Assembly (NCBI RefSeq): GCF_000218685.1
Contig: NW_006763290.1
Coordinates: 3,622,908-3,686,907, forward strand
DNA: 64,000 bases
Direction of reading: 5' to 3'
From: Serpula lacrymans var. lacrymans S7.9
Taxonomy: Eukaryota; Basidiomycota; Agaricomycetes; Boletales; Serpulaceae
The notes beneath the pieces were generated by a model. The model was not told where the DNA came from, ran no database searches, and saw only the letters and a program-made list of their open reading frames with translations. The translations under genes were made by a program, and so were the position numbers. Below, one piece after another: positions 44,635 through 56,514 of this stretch (position 1 is the first letter of the stretch; every line of letters begins with the position of its first letter).

Positions 44635-45049
44635 TGTTACGATAACACAATTTTCGGACCTTTCCTCCTTTTTCATTCTCCGCTTTAACCTTGTACACTT
44701 TAGCTTTCACACATGGTGCCACACGGCACTTCCCCTTTTGTTCAAACTACTCTTTCTCGCGCCGCATTGCCTTCTTCTTATTTTAGATACAACTCTCTCA
44801 CACAGTGGAGCTGGTCATGCGGGCTAGCCCCATGACATCATCAGCCACTAACTTTATCAACTGTACAGTGTATAAGTACAAACACTCTGTATTAGTATAT
44901 ATACCCCAATAGATCCAGGAGACTCCTCAGCGAGTCCTCCTGTTGTATACCAACAAACTCTCTGCAGCTTAAGGGGTAACCACTCCCTCAACATCTTCTT
45001 TATAGTGTGTTCTTGTGTGCGCCAGAGTAACTAACTCTTGGTTGTTACA
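44635..45049 (+). mobile_element. Solo LTR (family 2 U3), near-perfect TSD
   Basis: 415 bp, TGTTACGATAACAC...GGTTGTTACA. Flanks GCCTA (44630-44634) and GCTTA (45050-45054) differ at one position, as expected of an aged target duplication. Contains tagtatatatacccc. Lies at the 5' side of the Helitron remnant. Confidence 0.85.
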
Positions 45050-46380
45050 GCTTACATTTTTCTTTTGAAATCTTATTTTCTGTTGTTGTTTGGATGTCAT
45101 GGATGTTGGCAGACTAATGCACTGCCTGTTGTGGAATTGAATGTGCCCATTGATGATGGAAAGAGGGTAGTCCATGTGCTGTGTGTGGTCAGACAACACT
45201 GTTTGAAGACATGCAGGCAGTGGATCCTGTGGGTTTTGACCTTAAATTGCTAAGGAACAACTTACTACCTCCCCACATGTTACCTACCTCCTACAGAGGC
45301 CCTCAACACACTGCTGAGTTAGGCACCGTAGATATGTGTTCCTCTTGCTGTCATTCTCTCATAGAGCACGGAAAGCAGCCTGTTGAGTCCTGGGCTAATT
45401 TTCAATATTATAGGCATGACATTTTTCCTGGAGAAATTATTGATTGTGTTGATAACAGCTCTTTGTTTAATCTGATGCTCATAGCTCAATGTTGTTCCAC
45501 TCAGTTATCTTACCTTTTTTCTCGGAAGGAAAATAGAATTTGTGCAGATTCTGCTACATCTCAAAGTTATGTGAAAGGGAATGTTGCTATATTGCCACAA
45601 GATATAATCAAAGTCTGAGAGTTTTTGCCTCCCTGTCAAGAAGATATTGAGTAATCAATCACAGCGTTGTTTGTTGGCACAGATACCACTGTTAACCGAG
45701 AGACCATTCAAAAATTACATCCTGTTGTCATTAGCAAGTGCAAAGTTAAAACTTTGCTTGATTTTCTGATAGCAAATAATCTGTGGTATAGATGTAGTGG
45801 AGTACAGTAAAGCAATGAGAACTTTGAACAAATGTATGAGGGTGATGATGATGATCAACTGGCAAGCACTGTCTCTCTAAACATTGTGCCAGCGGAAGGA
45901 AATGCAAACTCAGCCACTCTGGGTACAGTATACGAGAGGATCATAATGCATCTTCTTCAACAATAAAACCCGTTTATACACTTGATGCTGTTGTATATAC
46001 AATCAGTGATAATTCACCTGCAAGTTGAAGAGTGATGAAAGCAACTACTCTTGCCTCCTGTTTGGATGGGCAAAGTGGTACTTGTTTGATGAATGACAGT
46101 GATCCAGCAATGTTGTCACTTTTGTTCCTGCACTTGGATCCATGGGGGGTCGGTTCCTTTTATCACCTTAATTAAACAGAATGCCAATGCATCTCATTTG
46201 AAAGGCAACTTCACAATTTGTTGATGCAAGATCATGGACACTTCCAATGTGATCCTAACTTTGCCTATCCTAACTTTGCCTATATATGCTTTTGAGTTCC
46301 TTCTCACTTATGAAACAATGTAGGCGCTTAACTCGCCGAACATGTGCCTGGATTGACAGATCTTATTTGGCTGTGGGAGA
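45050..46380 (+). pseudogene. Helitron protein, N-terminal (DUF6570-type) region
   Basis: Plus-strand blocks: CHGCWQTNALPVVELNVP (45100), a frameshift near 45180, LKLLRNNLLPPHMLPTSYRG (45235), CSSCCHSLIEHGKQPVESWA (45335), NFQYYRHDIFPGEIIDCVDN, SSLFNLMLIAQCCSTQLSYL and KGNVAILPQDIIKV (45570). Past a stop come LTALFVGTDTTVNRETIQKL and FLIANNLWYRCSGVQ. The order repeats that of the minus-strand copy at 40.2-42.0 kb. Many stops from 45810 on. Confidence 0.7.
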
Positions 46381-47500
46381 GAAACTCATCAGCTAAACCC
46401 AGCAACACTTATCAGAAAAAAGTGATTAAACTTCTGAACAAGTTGAAACTTATTTTCAAAGAAGTTAAGGGATTCACTGGCTACAAGTTGTGCTGCAGAA
46501 ACAAAATCTGAGCACTCATCAAAAGGTTCGGTACTCCAGCTCTTTTTCTTACCCTTAATCCATTGGATGTGTCTCATCCACTAGTAGGAACACTAGGTCA
46601 TTTATTGCCAGGAGTATGGCAGGCCATGTCTCCATGTGAACAAAGCTTATTTGTGGCCAAGAACCCTGCAGCAGCAAGTCAATTTTTCCATATGATGATG
46701 AGTCAATTTCTTAAGATTGTTGTTATACACAGCTACCAATCCTCTGGTCTTTTTTGACATAGTGAAGCATTTTATGGCATGGTTGAAGCCCAAGGTCACA
46801 GTACTTTGCAATGTCATCTTCTTCTCTGGTTACGGGGAAACCCGAATCCACAACAATTAAAGGATAACATAAAAGATGATTCTGCTTACCAAGAACGCAT
46901 GATATCATGGTTGGAGTCCATCATCAAGTACAAGTTACCCGGAATGATAGACATTTTGCAAGAAAGTGCAGGTGTGCCCCTTACCAGACCTTCATGCCCT
47001 CCAGATGTAGACAATGTTCATCTTCAACACTTCCCTTCAGAATTCCACAACAAAACTGAGTTCAAGCATGATTTTCAAAGTTTTGTAAAGAAAGTGTCCA
47101 TTACCTGTAATTGGCATGAGCATACTGATATGTGCTGGAAGCACCTCAAACCTGGTGAACCGTGTGATGATTCTCATTGCAGGATATGAATCAATAGATC
47201 CACGCAACCTTTATCAGAGATAGACCCAACCACTGAGTCTATTTTGCTTCGCTGATTGCATCCACACATCAACAACTTCAACAACATTGTGATTTTCTTG
47301 ATGCGCTGCAATATGGACATTAAGTATATTGGATCTGGTGAAACAGCAAAAGCTTTAGTTTATTACGTTACAGACTATATTAATAAAAGTTTCTTGCCCG
47401 TTCATGTTGGATTTGACACACTGCATTATGCTGTGAAACAAAACAGCATTAAGTATTCAGGCTCATCTGACAGCACTGCAGTGAGACATTGAAGTTTGTT
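46381..47500 (+). pseudogene. Helitron Rep (HUH-type) endonuclease region
   Basis: Blocks: KGFTGYKLCCRNKI (46467), LIKRFGTPALFLTLNPLDVS (46516), a frame to 46757 with FFHMMMSQFLK, then EAQGHSTLQCHLLLWLRGNP (46785). In the last block the HUH motif H-x-H reads Q-C-H, so the first catalytic-site histidine is lost. The conserved Tyr region is ALVYYVTDYINKSFLPVHVG at about 47350. Several stops separate the blocks. This is the rolling-circle replication domain of a Helitron, no longer active. Confidence 0.75.
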
Positions 47501-48895
47501 TACAAAAGCAGTAAATGTGATAATGCCATGTTAAGAAATATCTCACCAACGGGTCATGAGTTACCTCGTGAGTGGAGGTGACTGTTACAAAAGCCATAAT
47601 GTTAAGTTGCTTTGCCAGGGTGATGTTCATTGTTATATACTTCATGAAGAAATGGAATACTCAGAAATGCCCGGAGATAGATTTCATGATATTGTGGAAG
47701 AAGGACTTTCTGACAACAAAGATGAAGATAAGAATGAAGGTGATTTTGAGCTTCCTGAGAGCTCCCACAAACATGTTCTTCTCACCTTTGACGGTCAAAA
47801 ATTCAGCGCTAATATGGACATTGTAGGTTATTGTTGTCGAGGGACTGATGAAACATTTGGAAAGATGAGCTTGTGGGGATACAGTGAGCAAGTCCTTAAG
47901 ATTCCATTAACACAAGAAATTGCTTGTATGTCTAAGCTTCTACCTACTGTACAACAAACAACGGTACCAATATTTCTGAACACAGCAATCTTCCATGTCC
48001 TTCTGGCAGAACACCTCTTCCTCATGGTCAATTTATCGCTCCCCATCCACAAAAAGACTTGCATTTGGTGCACTTGCGAGAAGTTCCTTTTGCTCCTGTT
48101 TTGCTGGGTAACCTATTGGCTTGAGCGGATCGGGGCAATTCATGATATGACCTTTGGTGCTGAGCAATGTTAATATTGTTTAAATCATAACACACTGTTT
48201 GTGACTTGAAAGTGGTCAATCAGAGCTGGTGAGAGGCTTATGAGCATTATCAGTTCTCACCTTATGTGTGCAACATAGTCACAAACAAGTGCATTGAATA
48301 TGAGTGCAAAGATGCCTGTGACCAATCAGAAGCAGAACAAGAAACAAGTGCAAACCAATCTGTGAGTGTTGAGGGTGTAAACTTCAAGCAGGAAGATATC
48401 TGACGTTTAGCCATCTTGCAGCGCAATGAGTTGGATATTATTGATGGAGCTTTTGATGCCCTTGCAGTGGTAGAATCAGTGGTACAGCCTGATAAGAAAC
48501 TGGAAAAAGTTAATGAAGTACTGTCAAGTTTGAACCGTGCGGGTGTATTTGACAACCCCATATAATACACACCTCCTATGGTATACTCTCCTCCTGCACT
48601 GGCAACTGAGGAGGACATGGCAAATATTCAAATCCAGAGTTTGCTGATGAAAGAATTGAAAAAAAGGAAAAGACCCTGCAAAGTCCATCAAGAAGTTACA
48701 CACAAGCCTCCCAGAAAAGAATATGAAGTGAACTCTTTGTTGATTGAACTGCATCCTGAACACATTCATGCTACACACCATGGCACTATCCCTGCTGATA
48801 TTTTTATTTCTTCTACTCTGTTTCACATTCTACAATGCATTATCACCTAATTTGGCCTTGCTACTAACACTGAACAATAATGTGCTGTAGAGCTT
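47501..48895 (+). pseudogene. Helitron central region between Rep and helicase
   Basis: Degenerate frames include HKHVLLTFDGQKFSANMDIV (47770) and SLWGYSEQVLKIPLTQEIAC (47870), then in another frame CPSGRTPLPHGQFIAPHPQK (48000) and RAMLILFKS-like text near 48170. At 48578-48850 there is a basic stretch KELKKRKRPCKVHQEVTHK. This matches the linker of basidiomycete Helitron proteins (the GQF...HPQ...H pattern and AMLILFK). Confidence 0.6.
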
Positions 48896-50085
48896 GTGGG
48901 CAAGCATTACACTTCTAAAAGTGTTGAACAGTTGATGTTTTACATTGCTGGTATTGGGGGATCTGGAAAAAGCCATGTCATCAAAGCAATTGTTAATTCC
49001 TTTGACAAGTGTCGCTCAAGCCATGAATTACTTTTAAGTGCACCTACTTGTTGTGCTGCTGTTCTCATAGGTGGATCCACCATACATTTATTGACCTTTC
49101 TGCTGAAATCCCAACATAAGCCAAATCAAAATGAACTGGAGAACTTATGGAGAGATGTTAATTACCGTGTTATTGATGAGATTTCTATGGTCTCAGTGTC
49201 TCTATTAAGTGATATATCTCACCGCCTTTCTTCTGCCAAAGCTTAACAATGTGGCACGTACTTTGAAACCTTTTAGTGGAATCAATATGAACCATACAGG
49301 AGACTTTGGACAACTTAAACCAGTGAGAGAGACCACATTGTTGGGCTATTTATTAGTTAGCCGCCTTACTCCTAATACCACACAAACCAAATATGGGCAA
49401 TCATCTTTACATGGTGCGTTCTTGTGGCATTAAGTGAACAATGTTGTTGGACTCAAGCAAAACTGGCGTGCACAGGGTGATCCGGCCTTCATCAACCTCT
49501 TGCAGAGGATTTGCTTGGGATGTGCATGGAATGGAACTAGTGTGCTAACCGATGAACATACATGGTTGTAACTTTGGTGAGTCAGACTTTAACATTTTAA
49601 ATAAATGTTGCATGTAATATGTATCTGTCCGCACATGATTCTGACAAACACCATGATTTCAAAGATGCACCTGTAATTGTCTGCAAAAAAGTATTGAGAG
49701 ATGCCATTAACTATCAAAAAGTTTGAAATTTTGCCCGGAATTTCAACCAAGACTTTATTGTCTACCACTCCAAAGATATGATGAAAAACAGTGTCTCAAA
49801 AATGAGCTACAATGATTTGTATGGGATAAGGTAGGTTCTACAGTGTCTCATGACAGCTTGGGTAAGCTACCTCTTGTGTGCGGCATGTGTGTCACGGTGA
49901 CTGAAAATGTGGCAATATCTTGCAAAGTAGTCAATGGTGCTGAGGGAACTCTGGAAGACATCAAGTACTCCATGGATGAACATAATTGTTGCTACACCGA
50001 ATGTGTGTATGTCAACATTCCTGGAACTAACCTGCAATTGCCTGGTCTTCCTGACACTGGCCTGAGTACTTTGTTTTGAACTCAT
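48896..50085 (+). pseudogene. Helitron PIF1-like helicase domain
   Basis: Walker A GIGGSGKSHVIKAIV at about 48950, Walker B YRVIDEISMVSVSLL at 49165, then (frameshifted) GINMNHTGDFGQLKPVRETT at 49280, VNNVVGLKQNWRAQGD (49435), VIVCKKVLRDAINYQKV (49673) and DSLGKLPLVCGMCVTVTENV at 49850, followed by CKVVNGAEGTLEDIKYSMDE. The end motif VHKAQG is missing, so the 3' end is truncated near 50085. Nucleotide-binding motifs survive but the frame does not. Confidence 0.75.
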
Positions 50086-50284
50086 TTATCTCTTTTTCCT
50101 TGGAACAAAGGGCTCACCTTGAACTTGGGGAATAGCCTTTAGACTTTATAGCCTGGCACTAAGCCTAATGGTCAATGTATAGTCAAAAACATTCTCAAGA
50201 ACTCCTTTTAATGCTGAGGTGCATGCAGGATTAATTCTGTGGTCTGGCTTGTGAGTCCTAGTTTGACAATACCCAAAGTTATAT
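50086..50284. other. Spacer without recognisable content
   Basis: About 200 bp between the Helitron end and an LTR fragment. No Helitron 3' hairpin with CTRR was identified here. Confidence 0.35.
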
Positions 50285-50406
50285 TTTGGTGCACACACAA
50301 AGGAACTTAAGAGGATAGCGCTGAATAAGATAAGAGCAATAGACTCAAGTCCTTAGGAACCAGTTAGTTGATGGTATTCAACAGGAGGACTTGCTGAGGA
50401 GTCTCC
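50285..50406 (-). mobile_element. LTR fragment (R-U5 part) abutting another LTR
   Basis: Carries ggaaccagttagttgatggtattcaacaggaggacttgctgaggagtctcctg, the middle of the shared LTR body, and is directly followed by the TGTTACAACC end of the next LTR. A nested or tandem LTR junction. Confidence 0.5.
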
Positions 50407-50765
50407 TGTTACAACCAAAGTTTTGATACTCTGACGCACAACTCAGACAAGCAAGTGTGAGGAAAATAGGAGTGGATAAACCCCATAGTGGTAGAACCAA
50501 GTTAGTTGTGGGTAAACAACAGGAGGACTTGCTGCGGAGTCTCCTTTAATCAATTGTGGTTTATATACTATTATAGTTTGTTTGTATATGTTTTGCTATA
50601 CAGTTGCTAAGGGTGGTGGCTGATGATATTATAGGGTGCAGCCCTTGTGACCAGCTCCACCACGTGAGAGAGTTGTAGCTATAAATAAAGACAGTAGTGT
50701 GGCATGAGAAAGTAAAGATAACGGGAGTTAGAAAAAAAAAAAAAAAAGTGCCACATAGCACAAAA
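50407..50765 (-). mobile_element. Truncated LTR (family 2 U3)
   Basis: Begins TGTTACAACCAAAG and follows the family-2 order through the caggaggact block and a TATA region to the U3 segment. It contains a 16-nt A run at about 50731 and stops near 50765 without the expected GTAACA end, where the Plavaka remnant begins. Confidence 0.7.
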
Positions 50766-50771
50766 GATACA

Positions 50772-51260
50772 CTATTTAGAACCCAGAGTTAGATACACCG
50801 GATAAGCAGACTTGTTGCCAGAGAACTGGGTAAGTTGCATATTATCTGTGGCTATGGTAACAGGGGGATTCATGCCATCTGTCTGTACTGTGTTCCACCA
50901 ATCTCCGGTCCACATCTCATTGTAAATCCTGTGCAATTTTGAAGTATTGGTGAAGATGTGCTTGGGCCTGTGGACAATATCCTTGGCATGAGCTGGATTT
51001 TCTAGCAAGGACTTGATAGCTTTGATAGGATCACAATGATAAACCATATGCTTATAATTAGGACTATTCCTGAACCACAATTCTCTAGTCTTCCAAGTAG
51101 CACATTCTGGAACACGGTTGACCAGCTTATAAAGCCCATATATATTGTGGTAGGATAAACTTAATTTATCAGCCACCTTGGTTGAAAGAGATAAATCAAT
51201 ATATGTGCTTGAGAGAGAGAAGAGGCAATGTACCCCTGGTATTGCCATTGATCTGTCAAA
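50772..51260 (-). pseudogene. Plavaka transposase fragment (middle part)
   Basis: Open minus frame with VADKLSLSYHNIYGLYKLVN, DPIKAIKSLLENPAHAKDIV, NTSKLHRIYNEMWTGDWWNT, PPVTIATDNMQLTQFSGNKS and AYPVYLTLG at its truncated end. It parallels the 3960-5491 copy (NPAHAKYIVYYSKNIFTN, ATDKTQLTQFS) but is better preserved; the two are diverged relatives. Cut by an LTR at 50765. Confidence 0.75.
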
Positions 51261-51643
51261 TGATTTATGGCCTATTCTATCCTGTATAACTCAGCAAGCA
51301 ACCCTCTTGAAAGGTCAATATATTACACATGTATAGTATATTTTGTAAGCCTGTATGGTGTAGAGGATAAATGTGTGGTATATGGCTGTAGATTGATTGA
51401 TCATCAAAAAAACGGACCAATAGGTTGAGAGTTCAAACCTTGTGTGTGTGATTGATTTTTTTAAATCAGCCACAAGCTCTCTCATAACTCATATATTTAG
51501 TCATATGCTATAAGTGCTATAAGAGGCTATAGCCAACTATAAGAGTACTATAAGAGCACATTGTTTCTGAATAGATGTTGGGGTTTCTATTGCAGCTATG
51601 ATCACTATGACAACTATATTTGCAACTATAGTACTATTAGAGT
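51261..51643. repeat. TATAG-rich insert inside Plavaka
   Basis: Repeated ctata(a/g) text, ending agtatttttcctgatatag, resembles the right end of the 431-bp repeat (ctaggttttt(c/t)ctgat). A tRNA-like piece with a B-box-like gagttcaaacc lies at about 51355-51445 but folds poorly. Confidence 0.4.
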
Positions 51644-51925
51644 CTATATAGCCAAAGTATTTTTCCTGATATAGTCTAACTCTGATGCAAAGGATGAAAA
51701 AATGTTCCCTGATCCATCCGCCTTATCTGAATCCATATGGGGTACCTCAATCCACTTCTCATCATCTTCATCAGGATGTTTTAAGGGTCCAGCCATATTC
51801 TCCTCAGATTCTGTGGGAATTAGGTCATACAGATGATCATAATAGCAACCCACCACATCTTCTGGGTCTTCATCCATAGGTCTAAGTTCATCAGGTAACA
51901 TATCAGGTACTTTTCTTGCCTCCAA
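51644..51925 (-). pseudogene. Plavaka transposase fragment (N-terminal part)
   Basis: Open frame rich in Asp/Glu (LRPMDEDPEDVVGCYYDHLY, DEDDEKWIEVPHMDSDKADG) ending in IFSSFASELDYIRKNTLAI, where FSSFASELD matches the block FSPFASGMDW of the other Plavaka copy. The 380 bp between this and 51260 is TATAG-rich filler that seems inserted. Same element as the 50772-51260 piece by inference. Confidence 0.6.
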
Positions 51926-52100
51926 ACCATTGTCCCTATCAAGTTCTCCTGGAATTGTTAAACTTTGTCACTTCCATTTGTTATACCACTTGCAGCTTCT
52001 TGCTGACAACAGATGGGAGTTTTAAGCTTCTTGTGACAAGCAGGACAGATTGTAGGATCCTCCTTTGTAGACTGGGCAGATGTGAGCTCAACTGGAACAT

Positions 52101-52601
52101 TCAAAGCCTGAAGTGTAGAGTAGCTACACCATGCTTGACACACAAAAATGGCACATCCTCATTGTTGTGATCCATAGCATGGTTGTAGCATAGCCATCTA
52201 ATCTGCGAGTAATGAAGGAAGATCATGATCCTGATAAATAGCTCAGGGTATCTATTAATGTCAAATGGTGAAGTGGTAGTGTTGCCTCCTCTGGTTAATA
52301 GTGATATCCTTAGCATGGGCCTGCAAAGAGACAATCCAATGTAAAATCTCCTAGCAACTTGCTCACAAAAGACAAACAATGCAGTATCTGCCAACTGGCC
52401 TATGACAAGGTTGACAAGGTGGGGAAGATCCATATATTTGACCTTGCACATAGAGAGCAGATGAAGCCAGGTATAGCCCCCATCCACAATATCATCAACA
52501 AGCATTAGGTCTGGTTTGCATCTATTAGACACCAGCCTTTTTGCAGATGACACCCATTGGTGTGACTTCCTCATTGAAGCATCAATTGAAACTGATTGCA
52601 A
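52101..52601 (-). pseudogene. FunK1-type fungal protein kinase fragment
   Basis: The minus frame has GQLADTALFVFCEQVARRFY, IGLSLCRPMLRISLLTRGGN, then TTTSPFDINRYPELFIRIMI and FLHYSQ. The pattern RRF-x-x-G-(F/L)-x-L-C-x-x-x-(M/L)-R followed by S-S-P-F-D-I-N is the N-terminal segment of FunK1 (PF17667) kinases, which are multicopy in Agaricomycetes. The kinase core (HRD, DFD) is not visible downstream, so this is a fragment. Confidence 0.5.
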
Positions 52602-55600
52602 GTTATTGTTGACAACCTATCTCATATTAAGCTAACTAGTAAGAGTTCTCTATAGAATAATGACTCACCTTATTAAATAATGATGCTATTTTGTCCTCCT
52701 GCCTTTTTCTGTATTTTGTGTGGAAATATGGGGAATACGCCTGACACTAACCATGCATAATATATCCACAAGGTCTAGGGCCTTTGATACCTAAAAAAAA
52801 CTGCAAAGTTCCTCCACAATAGACACCACAGTCCCCTCTGACAGGGTAGTATCCCAACCAGATATCCAAAAATCCATTTTTGCATAATATGAGATGGTGA
52901 GTAAGTTGACTGTGATTTTTTTGACTCAGGATAAGCCTAATCATGCCATTTCACAATATCACCTGCATGAGGATCTAGTTTGCTGGTTAACTCTTCAAGA
53001 AAATGGGTGTCTTTTCTCTACTGCTTCAAAATGTCCAATATATTGGGGGTTTAATGGGGCTTCTGCATTTGCTCAGCAAAACAAATATCCAGGTAATCCT
53101 TTAAGTCATAATAATGACCTTTTTCTTGTGATAGTGGACAAGATTAGAAATCACATCGGGATTGGCCCATAGTGGAATTGGTGGCGACATGAATACATGG
53201 GTGAAATCCATTACTTGTAGATTGGAATAGCTATGCACAGATCACTCCTTATTCAGTTCAAAATCCATTGCCTTGTGAGCCGCAATCTTATTCAAGCTAT
53301 GTGGCCATACAAAAGATATCATCTAATGGTTTTTCAATCAGCCAGTAAAACTATCCAGTAAGAAAAGAGTGACTTACCCTGTATCTGTAGCTGAGATTGA
53401 CTTGTGAGGCTTGAGTATAGGCCAATAAAGGCAGCTCAGCATAACCACTGCTGTCTCTCAGCTAATTTAGTAAGCATAGTTTTCACACATGCTAAAGGTA
53501 GGGTGCTAACTGACCATTTTGTTTACAGAGATCCTTGTAGCAATAAACTGTAGTAGTATAGAGGTCAGGCTGTAACATCCTTGAGGTGAAGTAAAACCTG
53601 CTAAAACTTTGGGTAAGCATGATATATCAATCCACACTACTTTTGTGTGTCCTTCTATCACTGATAACTTGAATAGTACGTCTATCCTCAGTATGCTTGA
53701 TCCATTTTTGAGAGATGAATTGAATTATAACAGGTGTGTGGCACAAGATGCCAGTATAAGGGATGCATTATAGCCTCAGAGGTAAGCAGGCAGGACCATG
53801 AGAAATCCCGCTCACTATTTGATGGTGTGAGTGTCCTGCCAAGACATTTGTGCCTCCTGCCCGCTGCCACATGATGTTAAGACTGTGGGAACATTCAACC
53901 AGCCATACACAACAACCTCCCTATTGACCCTGGCTCATTTTTTTGACTCAGGATAAAATTGACTGTTTAGAGACATCTGGAGATTCTCATGTCCCTTAAC
54001 TTGCTGCAAGACTCAAGGCAATTCAATCAGACCCACCTGAAACTTCACAACGTTCTGAAAGCAGAATTTCATCATCAGTATCTGGACAAAACAACAGGAG
54101 GCATCACCCACACCCTGGAGGTGTCAGAAGGTCAAGGCCTTACCCTAGGAATAGAATGCCTTTAGTCAACAGGTCCAGACGGAGGCTTGGGGAAGATTTG
54201 GTATGTACTTTGCCTGTCTCATCCAAAGCCTTCATATCTGCTTTGGAATTCAGCTATTTTGACTTCACATTATCCAACCCATCTGGGTCTCATTTGGTGT
54301 AGTGCTAAATCAGGGTGTTGTGCAGACAATAATTTGATATGCAGGTGAATTAGCTTCATGGTTTTATAAAAATCTATCACAAATACTCAATTGTACAGAT
54401 ACTAGAGAACACCACTGACATCACAACAAATAAGTTGAGTTGTCTTGCTTGATGCACAAGGATGAATGTAAGTGGAATTTGAATATGTGGCATCAAAGCG
54501 AATTTTCCAGCAGTTGAGTTTGAACACTATAATTGAATGTGTGAAAATGGACAAAGTGCCATTGTCCATTTTCACACACTTCCCATGATTAGATTAGATT
54601 TGGTGTGTAAACAATTTTAAATGTTTTAAATTGCCACACCAAAGTGAAATTTTCTATGGTGCTCATCACTTAGGTGCCACTTGTTTGGTGCAGTGGCCAA
54701 ATTGATTTGGAGAATAAACTAACCCTAACCCTATGTACAGTACTGAGGGACAAGACCAGTGATGAATTGAGTGAGACATTATCTTGTCCTCCCCCCGATG
54801 TCCAAGAAAGCCCAAAGACTAAAGGCTGCTCAAGTAAGAGCTACAAGATGGCCCACCAGCAGAGTCACCGCTACACCCAAAGATGGACCAGAATCTGCAG
54901 TCCATTACTATGCAGAAGTGATGCCTGAATGGCTCAAGGGAGATACTGACAATGACATGGCCATGCATCTTACACCAGCAGACCATGCCAAACCCAGATA
55001 CATGCTCATGAAGCTGGACTTGGAATGTGATTCCAACTGTGGATATACTGGTGGGGTGAGTGCTGGCCCAGTAGCAGCAACTATGAAATGCCATCAGATC
55101 CTGAGAGCGGTTGGTTGGATTCTGAGGATGGAGGCATATTGGTCAGGCTTGAGGACCAAAGATACACAGTTACAGGTTAAGAAATTCAGCTCAACAAAAT
55201 ACAAATCACACAGACATGTTTTGGAGACCATAACACACCTTTTTGACTGAAAATGGACCATATATAAATTTATATCCACTAAATTTAATCTAATAAAAAA
55301 TCACTCTTATAGTTTTGTTCCCCTTGTCAAAAAGATTATTTTGGTAAGACAAAATTAAAATCAGATTTTTTCTTAAAGGGGTGGGAATATTGCACAAAAT
55401 AGGTGGTGGCTAAGTGAAGAGCACCATAATAGTTGACTTTGTACACTAAAATAGAGTGTGTGAAAATAAATGATGCCACTGTCTATTGTCACACACTTCC
55501 TATGATTAGAGTGCCATTTTTTTTTCAAAGTCAGCTTTTGATGTATATGTGGCACTTGTGTTATGTCACAAGTCATGTCACAGCCCAGTACATTTGGACG

Positions 55601-56081
55601 CTTCACTTGGATTTTCTCTACCTTTTGCAACAAAATCAAGCTAGTACAACACTGAATAAGTGCCTTACTAGCTTAATATATGTTTTTTTTAACAATTATC
55701 TCATGTGATACTAATACAAGCTCTGTTTATTCTCAGCCACCATCTGCATTGGCATAAGCGCTATGAATGCCACCACCATATTTAACCACCATATCACAAG
55801 TTTACCTTCAGGTATAGTTTGTGTCCAGAATTCTTATATATGGGACTCATCAGTCCTAGCTATCCCCACTGATGTCTTTTGTCATTACAGTGATTTATTG
55901 GTATATGTATAACCACTTTAATTTTTTCTGAGTTGTCAGTGAATATGCAGAGGTAAGTTCACCAATCTAATACTTGGTGGTAGTCACTCATTGGGTTATT
56001 ATAATACTTGCACAGACTTGAAGAGCGATCAAGCAAAACTCACAAGCTATCCATGAAATTGTGGTGAGTAATTTCATGGTA
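52602..56081. other. Sparse region, a few unassigned ORFs
   Basis: About 3.5 kb with no recognised gene. Open frames at 52894-53172 (+), 53688-53870 (-) and 54771-55250 (+; starts MSKKAQRLKAAQVRATRWPT when read from its internal Met) have no domain I can name. Small related hairpins occur at 54536-54585 and 55454-55500. The rest is AT-rich. Confidence 0.4.
54536..54585. repeat. Perfect hairpin, degenerate relative at 55454-55500
   Basis: gtgtgaaaatggacaa then a 10-12 nt loop, then ttgtccattttcacac: 16 bp of perfect inverted repeat. The relative at 55454 has the same flanks (gtgtgtgaaaat and cacacacttcc-tatgattag) but a damaged stem. Confidence 0.65.
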
Positions 56082-56512
56082 GCATTTATATAACATTACT
56101 GAGTGCATTTACACAGTATGAATAACTTACAGTATCTGATTTATAGGTATGGTTTCAGTTTTGTTAGGATAGTTTATCTTTACCTGTGTCATGTAACCGT
56201 ATTAGAAATATATGTTGATTTTACTGAATATGATCTCTGATTATAATAAAAGTAAAAATAGTATAAATGCTCTGGAATAATATTTTATGGTAAAAATAGC
56301 TCTTATGTTCTATGGTAGAAGTTATAGCAGAGGTATAGTACATGTATCACAGAGGTGCTATTATAACTGGTATAGCAAATGTCTCAAAATAGTGCTGCTA
56401 TATAGCACTATATAATAGGGACTTGTCTAGCCAAACTATAGCTGCTATTTTTGCTATATAGTGCAATAATGGCTATGATAGCTACAAGAGGCAACTAGGT
56501 TTTTTCTGATGT
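56082..56512. repeat. 431-bp dispersed repeat, copy 1
   Basis: Nearly the same length and roughly 88-90% identical by eye to 63197-63628 in the same orientation. Begins gcatttatataacattactgag, ends tctgatgt, TATAG-rich in its right half. No ORF, no terminal inverted repeat seen. Copy 1 directly precedes the Harbinger transposase. Confidence 0.75.
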
Positions 56513-56514
56513 TC

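Noticed and set aside
51355..51450. Third tRNA-like/SINE head on plus strand
   Set aside because: A gagttcaaacc B-box-like motif exists, but no convincing A box spacing or cloverleaf.
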